From an uncultured Eubacteriales bacterium (GTDB lineage Bacteria > Bacillota > Clostridia > Christensenellales > Aristaeellaceae): a DNA stretch of 59,951 nt. A model generated the notes under the pieces. That model was not told where the DNA came from. It did no database searches and worked only from the letters and a program-made list of their open reading frames with translations. Shown here in pieces: positions 51,925-59,951 of the stretch. A program made the position numbers and the translations under genes. The stretch covers positions 1 through 59,951 of the forward strand of contig CACWXY010000017.1 of assembly GCA_902764915.1 (NCBI GenBank). Reading direction: 5' to 3'. Within the stretch, counting starts at the first letter, position 1. Every line of letters begins with the position of its first letter.

Positions 51925-53793
51925 ATGAAGAAAATCCTGTTGTTTCTTGTTGGTATGATGCTCCTCATGGGAGTCTGCATGGGAGTATCCGGGGAGGAAA
52001 CACTGGTACTGCATCCGGTGGAGGGCGTGATCCGCCCCGGACAGGCGATTCTGATCGAATATGAAGCGCCGCGGGACGGGACCGCCAGCCTGACACTGCG
52101 CGATGCGCCGGAAGACACGGAAGCGCTTTCCGTGGTGGCACAGACATTCGAGATCTATAAGGGACACGGCGGACTGTGGTGGAACGGCACCTATAACGGA
52201 GTGCCTGCACCGGACGGGGACGCGTACCTGGTGCTCGAATGCGAGGGAGAAATCGCCTATGTGCCGGTTACGGTAGGGAACGTTCATCCCATGGTGCTTC
52301 GGGCGGAGACGAGCGTATCCGTGCTGCACCCGGGGGAGAGCCTTTCGGTGAAGGCCTATCTCACCTGCAGCGGTACGCTGACGCTTCTTGCACAGCATGA
52401 GAACGGGGAAACGGACTCTGTGAGCGTGCAGACAGAGGAAGGCGAGGGCGGTCTGGAATGGACGCCGGAGGGACTTACGGACGGCACGGTGGCTATCAGT
52501 CTTATGCTGACGGATGCGTCCGGGGATACCTCGGAGCCCTTCCGCAGCGTGGTAGCGCTGGAAGGTTTCCCTGAGGCGGACATCCCTGCAGTGGAAGCTG
52601 ACTCCGGGAACGAGAAAGCGGAAGACGAGACGGTGGACGCAGAGGAAACCGTACAGGAAGAGGACAGGGCTGAGCCGGTGCTGTCCGGTGACAATGATCA
52701 GAGGCAGTATACACCGAACTGGACCAGCCCGTACTATGGAACGGACACCTCTTTGAACTACTGGACGCTTCCCATGGACATTACGGATGAGGAAGCGGTA
52801 TGGCAGGTGCTGACCTCTCCGATTACCGTGGTGGATACAGGAAAGGATAAGTCAGAGCGCACGCAGATTGTCATCCGCAAGGAGCCGTCTCTGGAGAGCG
52901 ACGGCGTGGGTGTGGTAACCTGCGTAAGCCAGGGCGTGCATGTGCTGGAAACCCTGGACAGCGGCTGGACCAAGATTGAGTGCTACTCCTCTTCTTTCCA
53001 TAATTCCAAGATCAAGGCCTGGAATTTCCTGGTACAGGGGTATGTGGAGACAAAGTATATAAAGACGGTAAAGCCCAATCAGGAACTGGGCTTTGTGGTG
53101 GACAAGCTGACGCAGCGGCTCTATGTGTTCAAGGACGGGCATCTGTTCTCGACGCTTCTTGTTTCGACCGGGCTTTCCAATGCCCGTCAGCCATACAATG
53201 AAACGCGCTCGGGTGAGTTCCTTCTGCTCAATCCGGCTGTGGGCGAGTTCCGCAGCGATAATCTCTACTGTTCCATGGCGATCCGGTTTGATAACGGCGA
53301 CCTGCTGCATGAGGTGCCGCATACGCTGAACCGGGACGGATCGAATAATTACTCCAACACCGAACCCAAGCTGGGCGAGCGTGCCAGTCACGGCTGCATC
53401 CGTGTGCAGCGCAAGAAGACGCCGGAAGGCGTCAATATGCGCTGGATCTGGGAACACCGCACCAATAACATGCGCATCCTCATCTGGGAGGACTGGCAGG
53501 GACGGCAGATCCCGTACCCGGATGATGACAGCCTGGTCTATTACAATCCCAATGGCGGACAGATGTATCACAGCGGACCGACCTGTAATTCAGCTTCCGG
53601 CAAGACATTCGAAGCCTTCCCGTACGGGGAACTGGATTCGGAGACGTATGCGAAACTGGAGAGATGCGATTACTGCACGCCGCCGCTTCGCAAGGCGGAG
53701 ATTGACGCCATCAACGAACTGCATGCGCCGGGGGGCGATCATGATCCGGTGCTCACGGAAGCTCGCCGGAAACTGGGACTTCTGGATGAGTAA
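51925..53793 (+). CDS. Secreted L,D-transpeptidase (YkuD) with an Ig-like N-terminal region
   Basis: A 622-residue exported protein. After a signal peptide (1-25) come beta-rich Ig-like domains to about 215, an acidic linker (225-265), an SH3-like stretch near 300-380 and the YkuD domain with VDKLTQRLYVFKDGHLFST (from about 390) and SHGCIRV, where H489 and C491 are catalytic. A C-terminal part with QMYHSGPTCNSASGKT and CDYCTPPL follows. It forms 3-3 cross-links in peptidoglycan. The ATG at 51925 starts the signal peptide; the earlier ATG at 51901 is unlikely. Confidence 0.93.
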   Translation: MKKILLFLVGMMLLMGVCMGVSGEETLVLHPVEGVIRPGQAILIEYEAPRDGTASLTLRDAPEDTEALSVVAQTFEIYKGHGGLWWNGTYNGVPAPDGDAYLVLECEGEIAYVPVTVGNVHPMVLRAETSVSVLHPGESLSVKAYLTCSGTLTLLAQHENGETDSVSVQTEEGEGGLEWTPEGLTDGTVAISLMLTDASGDTSEPFRSVVALEGFPEADIPAVEADSGNEKAEDETVDAEETVQEEDRAEPVLSGDNDQRQYTPNWTSPYYGTDTSLNYWTLPMDITDEEAVWQVLTSPITVVDTGKDKSERTQIVIRKEPSLESDGVGVVTCVSQGVHVLETLDSGWTKIECYSSSFHNSKIKAWNFLVQGYVETKYIKTVKPNQELGFVVDKLTQRLYVFKDGHLFSTLLVSTGLSNARQPYNETRSGEFLLLNPAVGEFRSDNLYCSMAIRFDNGDLLHEVPHTLNRDGSNNYSNTEPKLGERASHGCIRVQRKKTPEGVNMRWIWEHRTNNMRILIWEDWQGRQIPYPDDDSLVYYNPNGGQMYHSGPTCNSASGKTFEAFPYGELDSETYAKLERCDYCTPPLRKAEIDAINELHAPGGDHDPVLTEARRKLGLLDE

Positions 53794-53805
53794 AGGAGGG
53801 GTTCC

Positions 53806-54507
53806 ATGAATCTGGTGGACTGGGTGATACTCGGCATTGTCGGGATCAGTCTGATCTTTGGGCTTTATCGGGGATTCATCAGTTCGGTGCTCAATGTGGG
53901 CGGGTGCCTGATCTCCTTTATTGCCTCTTTTCTTCTCTATCCCAAGGCAACAGAATGGGTGGCGGGGAATACGGACCTGCAGCGGACGCTTCTGAATTTT
54001 ACGGATGCTGCCAGCCGCATCGGTGACCTGGAAACGAGTGTCATGAGTGCGGGAAGTCTGACGCCGCAGGGGATTGCAGAGGTCGTGGAAAAGGCGGGGC
54101 TTCCCCAGCCGCTTTCACAGATTCTCTCCTCTAACCTTACCAACACGGTTTATGGCAGCGCGACGTCTGTGTCCAGCTATGTAAGCCAGACGGTCCTGTC
54201 CTCCATAACCAATATTCTGACTTTCCTGATAGTGTTTACAGGGCTGTATCTTCTGATTTCTCTGGTACTGAGCCTGATACGGGCCATCTTCCGCTTTCCG
54301 GTGCTGAAACAGCTGGATGCGGCGGTGGGGGGACTGTTCGGAATACTTCGGGGTATCATTATTGTGTTTGCGCTCTTTGCACTGGTACCCCTGGTGGAGA
54401 CCATAGCGCCGATGGATGCAGTCCATGATCTGATTGCACAGTCCACACTGGCGCCTTACTTCAATAATGGAACATTGCTGACCATGATTATGAATGGACA
54501 TCTGTGA
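53806..54507 (+). CDS. CvpA-family membrane protein
   Basis: A 233-residue membrane protein with four to five helices. The start MNLVDWVILGIVGISLIFGL and GLYRGFISSVLNV match the CvpA family, known from colicin V production in E. coli and of uncertain function. An internal soluble loop (about 55-120) is present. It follows the YkuD gene by 12 bases, so it may share the wall operon. Confidence 0.9.
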   Translation: MNLVDWVILGIVGISLIFGLYRGFISSVLNVGGCLISFIASFLLYPKATEWVAGNTDLQRTLLNFTDAASRIGDLETSVMSAGSLTPQGIAEVVEKAGLPQPLSQILSSNLTNTVYGSATSVSSYVSQTVLSSITNILTFLIVFTGLYLLISLVLSLIRAIFRFPVLKQLDAAVGGLFGILRGIIIVFALFALVPLVETIAPMDAVHDLIAQSTLAPYFNNGTLLTMIMNGHL

Positions 54508-54509
54508 CA

Positions 54510-54535
54510 GGCAGGAGACGGCTCCTGCCTTTTTT
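54510..54535 (+). terminator. Terminator after cvpA
   Basis: GGCAGGAG and CTCCTGCC pair around ACGG and are followed by six T, starting two bases after the cvpA stop. Confidence 0.92.
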
Positions 54536-54540
54536 GGTGT

Positions 54541-54791
54541 GCCGGGCATGGCGAAGGTCTGCCGGGTGAAGTCGCACCTTACGGGAAATTACCGCGAACC
54601 GCAGCCCATTGACAGTCAGCAGGTATCCAGGCACGAAGTCGTGCCGCATTGCAGCGCCGAATGCCAGACCGGTATGTGCGGTGCAATGCGGAGGGGCGGG
54701 AAGGTGAAAATTCACTTCCTCTGTCGGCGTATGAAAAAATCGAAAAAATGGGGGATAGAAATCGATCAGGTCCCGAAATATCGGGGCTTTT
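54541..54791 (+). other. Structured non-coding region, candidate RNA
   Basis: This 250-base gene-free stretch is dense with paired segments. One hairpin is GGCACG-AAGT-CGTGCC (54630-54645). A second, longer one joins GCATTGCA (54646-54653) with TGCAATGC (54682-54689), inside which ATGCC and GGTAT pair. A third is GGAAG/CTTCC with a bulge (54699-54719). A weak terminator-like CCCGA-AATA-TCGGG precedes T-rich DNA (54772-54791). It may be a small RNA or a leader of the LuxR gene, or the 3' remnant of an intron-like element; the hairpins are seen directly but the identity and strand are not settled. Confidence 0.45.
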
Positions 54792-54845
54792 GCGTTTGAT
54801 TCCCATAAAAGAATCTGTTACGCTCTTACACAAGGATGTGGTCAT

Positions 54846-56288
54846 GTGAATAGGATTACCAAACGCTTCGGGGGTGCCAATACCCAATGTGCAATCTGGA
54901 TTGCCCTTTGCTTTTCGGCAACCTCCATGATGTACCTGGCATGGCTGTACAGACTCATGGACGGAATGGATGCTGTCCGGGTGGATGCAGTCAGCATGGT
55001 GGCAGGATATGCGTCCCAGGCAGCGGGCATAGGGCTTGGATGTCTTCTTCTTCGAAAAAGCGGTGTCAGTGCGCAGAAAGCACTGTGGGCGGTTATGCTC
55101 CTGTTTGTGTGCATGTCAGTGCCGGCTGTCTTTCAGCAGTTTACGGCGGCTCTCGTCTTTGGACTGGGCATGAACCTTCTGTGCGGTATCATAGTGGCGT
55201 TCTATCTCTTTTTCCCCTGCCTGAGGCAGGACGTGAAAAACGGGGGAACCGTGTTTGGCGCGGGCTATGCACTCTCCACTCTCAGCGTATGGCTGCTTTC
55301 GCTTCTGGATGGCGGAAAGCTGTTCCGGGGACATTTTGTGGTTCCCATAACGGGCGCGGCAGCATGCATTGCCTGTGTGTACGCCGGCAGGCGGGGACTC
55401 ACACGCATGGATGTGCAGGAAATGCAGGAGGTATCCCCGCAGGCATGGGTACTGCCTGTCGGTGCGGTCTTTCTTATGAGCCTTGTGAAGAACCTGGGAT
55501 TCGGATTTCCGGCCAGTGATCTGACAGCGGGACTGCCGCTGGAACTCTCCCGGCTTTTCTATGCGCTGGGGCTCGTCGTCGCAGGAATTGTCTGTGACAG
55601 AAAACGACAGTGGGGCGGAGCGTGTACGCTGGTGGCGCTGGCAATGCCGTTTCTTATGATGGCGCTGTCCGGCAGCGCGGAAAAGGTACCCGCTTTTGCG
55701 CTCTGGTCGCTGGACTATCTCTTTTACGGATTCTTTTCGGTATACAGGGTGGTACTGTTCTGGGACCTGGCCCGGGAGAGGAAGCAGTTCTTCATGGCCC
55801 CGCTGGGGCTTTTGACAGGCCGGCTGGGGGATGCAGCCGGTACCGGCATCTATCTGCTCCTTCGCCATCACAGTATATGGCTTCTGTCTCTGGCAATGGT
55901 GCTGTTTATTATTGCTGCGTTTGTTCTGCTGCATCTTTTTCAGACGCTTTATGCGCCGAAAGAGAACCCGGTGCGCAGCGAGCATGAAGTTTTTGAGAGC
56001 TTCTCAGTGCAGCATGATCTTTCCGCCCGGGAAAGAGAAGTGCTGCGGCTGATCCTGGCGGAGAAGACGAATGCGGAGATCGCGCACGCACTGTATGTGA
56101 CGGAGAGCACTGCGAAATATCATGTGCATAATATTCTGCGCAAGAGCGGTGTCAAAAGCCGTATGGAGCTGATAGCAGCCTATGCGCGTTTTCGGTATCC
56201 GGACATGAGGGAAAGACGCCGCGAAGGGGCGGAGGTGCTTTCCCTGGAGCGGAAGAGGGAAAGCAGCCGATCAGCGGATGTAGGATAA
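54846..56288 (+). CDS. Membrane-embedded LuxR-family regulator
   Basis: A 480-residue protein with about 12 hydrophobic helices in the first 380 residues, like an MFS transporter, and a C-terminal LuxR HTH: LSAREREVLRLILAEKTNAE, then TESTAKYHVHNILRKSG. A transporter-like sensor joined to a LuxR domain occurs in actinobacterial and clostridial regulators, where binding a small molecule may control transcription at the membrane. The start is GTG at 54846. Its targets may be the secreted genes that follow. Confidence 0.88.
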   Translation: MNRITKRFGGANTQCAIWIALCFSATSMMYLAWLYRLMDGMDAVRVDAVSMVAGYASQAAGIGLGCLLLRKSGVSAQKALWAVMLLFVCMSVPAVFQQFTAALVFGLGMNLLCGIIVAFYLFFPCLRQDVKNGGTVFGAGYALSTLSVWLLSLLDGGKLFRGHFVVPITGAAACIACVYAGRRGLTRMDVQEMQEVSPQAWVLPVGAVFLMSLVKNLGFGFPASDLTAGLPLELSRLFYALGLVVAGIVCDRKRQWGGACTLVALAMPFLMMALSGSAEKVPAFALWSLDYLFYGFFSVYRVVLFWDLARERKQFFMAPLGLLTGRLGDAAGTGIYLLLRHHSIWLLSLAMVLFIIAAFVLLHLFQTLYAPKENPVRSEHEVFESFSVQHDLSAREREVLRLILAEKTNAEIAHALYVTESTAKYHVHNILRKSGVKSRMELIAAYARFRYPDMRERRREGAEVLSLERKRESSRSADVG

Positions 56289-56317
56289 AAAACTGAAAAG
56301 AACAGGAGGCGAAAAGC

Positions 56318-57430
56318 ATGAGGTGCTGGATGAAAGCGGGGCTTCTTCTGGCGCTGTGCCTTTTTCTGGGGCTGTCAGCCCAGGCAGAGGAAGGATCCGC
56401 AGCGGTGAAGATGCAAGATGTGTATGCGGAAGGAATGCTGGTAGGACATACCGCCTTGCCGGGAAATTATTCGGTTACGGCACAGCTGGAGAACGGAACG
56501 CTTGAGACCAGTGTGGCGCACCCGCTCCGGCTGACGATGACAGCGTTTTCCGCCGACAGGACGGTCATGATGGGGTATCAGTCGCTGTCGGACTATGAAT
56601 ACATCGTCAAGGCAGCGACATGGGCAGACCCGATACTGGGCAAAGTGCGGAAGCATGCGGATGGCGGGTATGATACGTCCATGATGTGCCCCATGCTGAC
56701 ATACCTCAACGCAGCCGGGTACTGCGATTACATGATTACGCATGTGCCGCTGGATGTGACCTGGAACGTGGTGGGCGGGCCGGATTTATCCTCCTATCAG
56801 CAGGCGATTGAAACGAATCTGGCAGCGTACTTTGATACACTGCGCCCCATGGCCGGTCTGGGCTATCAGGTAGAAGGCGCAGAGATGACTGTGGCGGAGC
56901 GATTCTACAGAACAGAAGTGAATGGAGTGCCTCAGATAGGCGCGGTATGCACGATGACGGTAGGCGCGCAGCTGAAGATCGATATGATGGGGATCTCGGA
57001 GACCGATATCCTCTGGAGCGCACCGTGCACCTATATCATGATTGCTCCGGAGTCCCAATTTCTGGAAGTGTACCCCGCCTTTACACTGTTCATGGCTAAT
57101 ACGACTGTCAGTGACCAGTTCAATAAGGCCAATGAGCGTGCTTCGGCGCAGATCCGGGAAGCGGCACTGGCAGCAATGGACCTGAGCCGGTTTTCCTCTG
57201 CGGTATCCAGCGTTCTGCGCGCGGAAACCAGTCGGGGGGATGACTATAATGATGACCGGTTTACGGATTATATTCTGGATCAGGATGACTATACGCTTTC
57301 CGATGGAACCAGCGTAAAGGTACCGTCAGAGTTCACCCATGTCTATGAAGGCGATAACGGAACCGTGTATGCGTCAACGAGCGCGTTCGGTCAGCCCGGA
57401 GGAAGCCGGGAACTGACACCGAACCGATAA
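56318..57430 (+). CDS. Secreted protein of unknown function
   Basis: A 370-residue exported protein: signal peptide 1-23 (LLLALCLFLGLSAQA core). The rest is a soluble domain with a run of small and acidic residues near the end (DDYNDDRFTDYILDQDD). No family recognised. It sits 29 bases after the LuxR gene and before another secreted protein, so it is probably cotranscribed. Confidence 0.7.
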   Translation: MRCWMKAGLLLALCLFLGLSAQAEEGSAAVKMQDVYAEGMLVGHTALPGNYSVTAQLENGTLETSVAHPLRLTMTAFSADRTVMMGYQSLSDYEYIVKAATWADPILGKVRKHADGGYDTSMMCPMLTYLNAAGYCDYMITHVPLDVTWNVVGGPDLSSYQQAIETNLAAYFDTLRPMAGLGYQVEGAEMTVAERFYRTEVNGVPQIGAVCTMTVGAQLKIDMMGISETDILWSAPCTYIMIAPESQFLEVYPAFTLFMANTTVSDQFNKANERASAQIREAALAAMDLSRFSSAVSSVLRAETSRGDDYNDDRFTDYILDQDDYTLSDGTSVKVPSEFTHVYEGDNGTVYASTSAFGQPGGSRELTPNR

Positions 57431-57448
57431 GGAAAGGAGCGGGGAATC

Positions 57449-59440
57449 ATGCTGCGAAAGAGACTGCTTGGGATCGTCTGTCTGTGCCTGATACTTTCGG
57501 GGATCATGGCATGGGCTGATGCGGATTCAATATCGGATATGCCGTACCTTACCTTTACAGTGGACGGGATACACTACACGCTTGGCGCGAGCCGGCTCTC
57601 GGACTTCGCCGAGGCAGGCTGGACATGGCGCCAGGAGTCGGACGGCACGTTTGCTCTGACGCGGGAGGGGCTGGAGAGCGAGTTCTACGCGGTGACGGAG
57701 AACCAGAATCCCGAGCGTCCGATACAGGGCGTGAACCTGATGTGGCTGGACGGGATACGGACCGGATATCTGGGATACACTTCCGAGGATATGGATTTTG
57801 CCGATGAGTTCTGGGCACTTCTGCAGAACCGTTATGCAGCCACTCATAATGAAGAAGGGCACCTGATAGCGCTGATCCCGGTCAGCCATGGGCGTATGGT
57901 CGCGGTGGAAACCGCGGATGTCAGGGTCAGCCTGGGGCTGCTCAGTGAGCCGATTCCGGACTCGCAGATTGTGCGCTGCCCGGAACAGGGATTTTCTACC
58001 TTGACGGATCAGTCCTATTCGGTGGAAGTATATGGCAATACGGGACTGTCGATTTTTCCCAGCGGCAGGGGTACCTTTCCCAGAGTCAGCATATCTCGGC
58101 TTTCGGATCGCACATTTGATCCGAAAGCCTATCTGACGGATACCTACCCGGAACAGCTGCGGTCGCGGTACGGGAAGGATTATCTTGGGGCCGGCGCCTA
58201 TGATCTGTATCCGATGTTTGCGCGGAACATACCGGGAAGGGCGTATGCCTTTGTGCAGGAAGGGCAGACGCTTCTTGACATGGTGATCTTTGATTCGGAC
58301 GGCGACGGATATGTGCGCTATGAGGCGGTTTATCCGGAAGAAAGCGGGGATCTGGCCCTGGCAGCACTGGGAACTTCCGTGATTTTCTATCGCCCGGAAG
58401 CGGACTTCTATGATCCGCAGAGCGATGACAGGCAGGGACTGGAGGCAGTCAGCTGCCCGGAACAGTCCTTCTCCACACTGGTCAATCCGGACTATGCTTC
58501 CGTGGCGGACGGAAAGAACGGGCTTGTGGTCTATACAGAGCATGCGGGCTATATTCCCAATGTAACGGTATTCCGCTCTGAGGACCGTTATGGGGATCTT
58601 CTGGAACTGATTCAGGAAATGGTTACGCCGAATCTGCAGAAACAGTATGGAGAGGATCTCCTCGGTGCGGACATCTATGCCCGTTACCCGATCGGCGGCA
58701 GAGACATGACGGTGGGCGTATACCGCTACCGTGTGGGGGATGCCATCGTGGAAATGGTGCGTGCCTATGAGACACAGGATGGGCATACTGTCATGTACAT
58801 GGCCAAGTATGAGGAAGCGCGAGGCGAGAAGACGAGAGAACTTCTGGATATTGTTGCCCGGTACTATCAGCCGAATGCCGTCTTTGATCCTGCGCATGTG
58901 TATGCCAGTGAAGAGGAGAATGTGCCAATACAGGCGGATGTGGAAAGCACGACAGGTATGGAAGAGCACGACATACCGGAGGGAATGGCGGCGATCCCCT
59001 GTGAGGAACAGGCGTTTTCGGTACTCGCCCGGAAGGAATATCCCTGGACCTGGGATGCGCGAAACGGGATTACCATTTATACGAAGCATGAAAGCAGTAT
59101 TCCCTATGTGCTTATCTTCCGCTCCGAGGACTGGATTGTGGATGTGGCAGAGTATATGCATGAGCAGTACACGCCGCATATGCAGAAAGAATACGGAGAG
59201 CGGCTCGTGCGCTTTGAGGAGTATCCGGACTATGTACTGGGCGGACGGCATATGCCGGCTGCACTGTATGCCTATACACTGCAGGGACATGTGGTGGAAA
59301 TGCTGCGCGCCTGGGATACAAGGGATGGACATACGGTGGTATTTACAGCCAAGTATCTGGAAAACGAGGGCGAGACCACACTGGAAGCGCTGCGCAATGC
59401 TGTGGAGAGCTACCAGCCGGATGCGGCGTATTACCGCTGA
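57449..59440 (+). CDS. Secreted protein with three tandem repeats of about 155 residues
   Basis: A 663-residue exported protein. After a signal peptide (1-24) and an N-terminal domain to about 170, three similar units follow. Each begins CPEQ/CEEQ-F-S-L (VRCPEQGFSTL, VSCPEQSFSTL, IPCEEQAFSVL) and ends in an alpha-helical VIFYRPEADF-like segment. Each unit holds a pattern of alternating Tyr and Gly, with LLGADIYARYP in the middle one. The function is unknown; a repeated surface-exposed binding domain is likely. AAGGAG supports the start at 57449. Confidence 0.72.
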   Translation: MLRKRLLGIVCLCLILSGIMAWADADSISDMPYLTFTVDGIHYTLGASRLSDFAEAGWTWRQESDGTFALTREGLESEFYAVTENQNPERPIQGVNLMWLDGIRTGYLGYTSEDMDFADEFWALLQNRYAATHNEEGHLIALIPVSHGRMVAVETADVRVSLGLLSEPIPDSQIVRCPEQGFSTLTDQSYSVEVYGNTGLSIFPSGRGTFPRVSISRLSDRTFDPKAYLTDTYPEQLRSRYGKDYLGAGAYDLYPMFARNIPGRAYAFVQEGQTLLDMVIFDSDGDGYVRYEAVYPEESGDLALAALGTSVIFYRPEADFYDPQSDDRQGLEAVSCPEQSFSTLVNPDYASVADGKNGLVVYTEHAGYIPNVTVFRSEDRYGDLLELIQEMVTPNLQKQYGEDLLGADIYARYPIGGRDMTVGVYRYRVGDAIVEMVRAYETQDGHTVMYMAKYEEARGEKTRELLDIVARYYQPNAVFDPAHVYASEEENVPIQADVESTTGMEEHDIPEGMAAIPCEEQAFSVLARKEYPWTWDARNGITIYTKHESSIPYVLIFRSEDWIVDVAEYMHEQYTPHMQKEYGERLVRFEEYPDYVLGGRHMPAALYAYTLQGHVVEMLRAWDTRDGHTVVFTAKYLENEGETTLEALRNAVESYQPDAAYYR

Positions 59441-59461
59441 GGAATACGGGAGGAAAAAGAC

Positions 59462-59770
59462 ATGGCAGAGGAAAACCGTTCCTTGACGGACATCGTTGTA
59501 CAGTGGCCTGATGGGTCCTATCGCTGGGAATACCGTCTGGATATGAGGCGCAATACGTCTATGCTCAAGGCGGCGCTGTATCCCGTGATTGGTGTTTTCC
59601 TGGGGATTACCGTGATTGCAGGTGTTCTGCAGATGATACCGATCTGGTTTTCGCTTCTGATGATGGCGGGCTTTATTGTCATCTTTCTTCTGGGATACGG
59701 AATGGCTGTGCTTCTGCGGCGGGGAGAAAAACGGATTCCGTATTATATGATAAGGGCGTCAAAAGGTTAG
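59462..59770 (+). CDS. Small membrane protein next to an insertion sequence
   Basis: A 102-residue protein with an N-terminal cytosolic part, IVVQWPDGSYRWEYRLDM, and two hydrophobic segments (about 36-56 and 62-84), ending in a basic tail. It ends in a TAG overlapping the apparent start of the insertion element, so its original C-terminus may have been cut off. Function unknown. It follows the repeat protein by 21 bases. Confidence 0.65.
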   Translation: MAEENRSLTDIVVQWPDGSYRWEYRLDMRRNTSMLKAALYPVIGVFLGITVIAGVLQMIPIWFSLLMMAGFIVIFLLGYGMAVLLRRGEKRIPYYMIRASKG

Positions 59771-59951
59771 AAACCCCAATAAAAGTACAACATTAGAGCA
59801 ATTTCGAAGGGGAAATCCATGGTTGACTGTCGAATATATCCAGTAAGAAATCGATGGAGGACAGCCAACATGTCATTTCGAGCCAACGACGCTTCTGCTA
59901 GCCAGATATCCATGCTGGACGTGACAGCACTGATGAGTGACCGCGAGAAGC
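59771..59951 (+). mobile_element. Start of an insertion sequence running off the window
   Basis: After the small membrane protein the sequence becomes more AT-rich and leads into a transposase-like start codon. The left inverted repeat is probably within 59771-59860 but the matching end lies outside the window. The element is cut by the contig edge. Confidence 0.5.
59870..59951 (+). CDS. Partial transposase-like gene
   Basis: Twenty-seven residues beginning MSFRANDASASQISMLD and continuing LMSDREK, then the window ends. A GGAGG lies at 59856-59860. The start resembles N-termini of DDE transposases of clostridial insertion sequences, but I cannot be sure of the family. Confidence 0.45.
   Translation, partial: MSFRANDASASQISMLDVTALMSDREK

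Noticed and set aside
54494..54799. Reading frames over the structured region as proteins
   Set aside because: They run through the terminator and hairpins, lack ribosome sites and look like no protein family.
59768..59775. TAGAAACC found both here and at bases 1-8
   Set aside because: Eight bases match, but the flanks differ; I could not align the two edges as ends of one element.

Overview
The window reads as a chromosomal contig of a Gram-positive, probably gut- or rumen-dwelling member of the Clostridia (Firmicutes), with GC by eye a little under 60 percent. This is inferred from strong AGGAGG-type ribosome sites, sigma-A-like promoters with 17-bp spacers, single-membrane secretion signals without outer-membrane genes, and typical clostridial families: PadR plus DUF2812, DUF6171, a zinc-ribbon/Ser-Thr kinase with BspA-type leucine-rich repeats, SH3/PG-binding wall proteins and YkuD. 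Both window edges look like repeat or insertion-sequence boundaries.

Layout. 1-338: repeat-bearing edge and an araD terminator. 339-2695 (minus): ribulose-5-phosphate epimerase and an FGGY kinase, divergent from 2903-6885 (plus): metF, a stand-alone methionine synthase activation protein and metH. 6963-12682: sugar ABC transporter (binding protein and two permeases), anmK and an MFS transporter. 12789-16768 (minus): DUF2812/PadR pair, an AmiE-like serine hydrolase with a secreted NagZ, and an SH3 protein. 16980-28208: an eight-gene glycan operon (GH38, CDF metal exporter, CutC, glycosylasparaginase, metallo-beta-lactamase-fold protein, GH39, GH67, alpha/beta hydrolase). 28236-31750 (minus): deoC, DUF6171, GH51 arabinofuranosidase and a PanE-like reductase. 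31859-35238: aquaporin, yebC, a wall-repeat protein and a PhzF-like protein. 35420-45372: signalling and nucleic-acid-repair genes. 45427-54507: wall and housekeeping genes (SH3/PG-binding protein, 2-hydroxyacid dehydrogenase, rlmH, a secreted barnase, nfo, HAD, YkuD, CvpA). 54508-59770: a structured non-coding stretch, a membrane LuxR regulator and secreted proteins. 59771-end: start of an insertion sequence.

Metabolically, GH39, GH67, GH51, the epimerase and the sugar kinase fit breakdown of glucuronoarabinoxylan and use of arabinose. GH38 and glycosylasparaginase add an N-glycan theme. NagZ, the AmiE-like hydrolase and AnmK point to salvage of peptidoglycan sugars.

The most unusual part is 40157-45372. 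An XRE regulator and a kinase N-lobe fragment diverge, across a 21-bp inverted repeat, from a NADAR gene (broken by an amber codon), a Ser/Thr kinase, an HD-plus-P-loop end-healing kinase, a small membrane protein, and a fusion of a 2H phosphoesterase with a low-molecular-weight phosphatase. I read this as a candidate regulated RNA-repair/ADP-ribose system; the function is inference.
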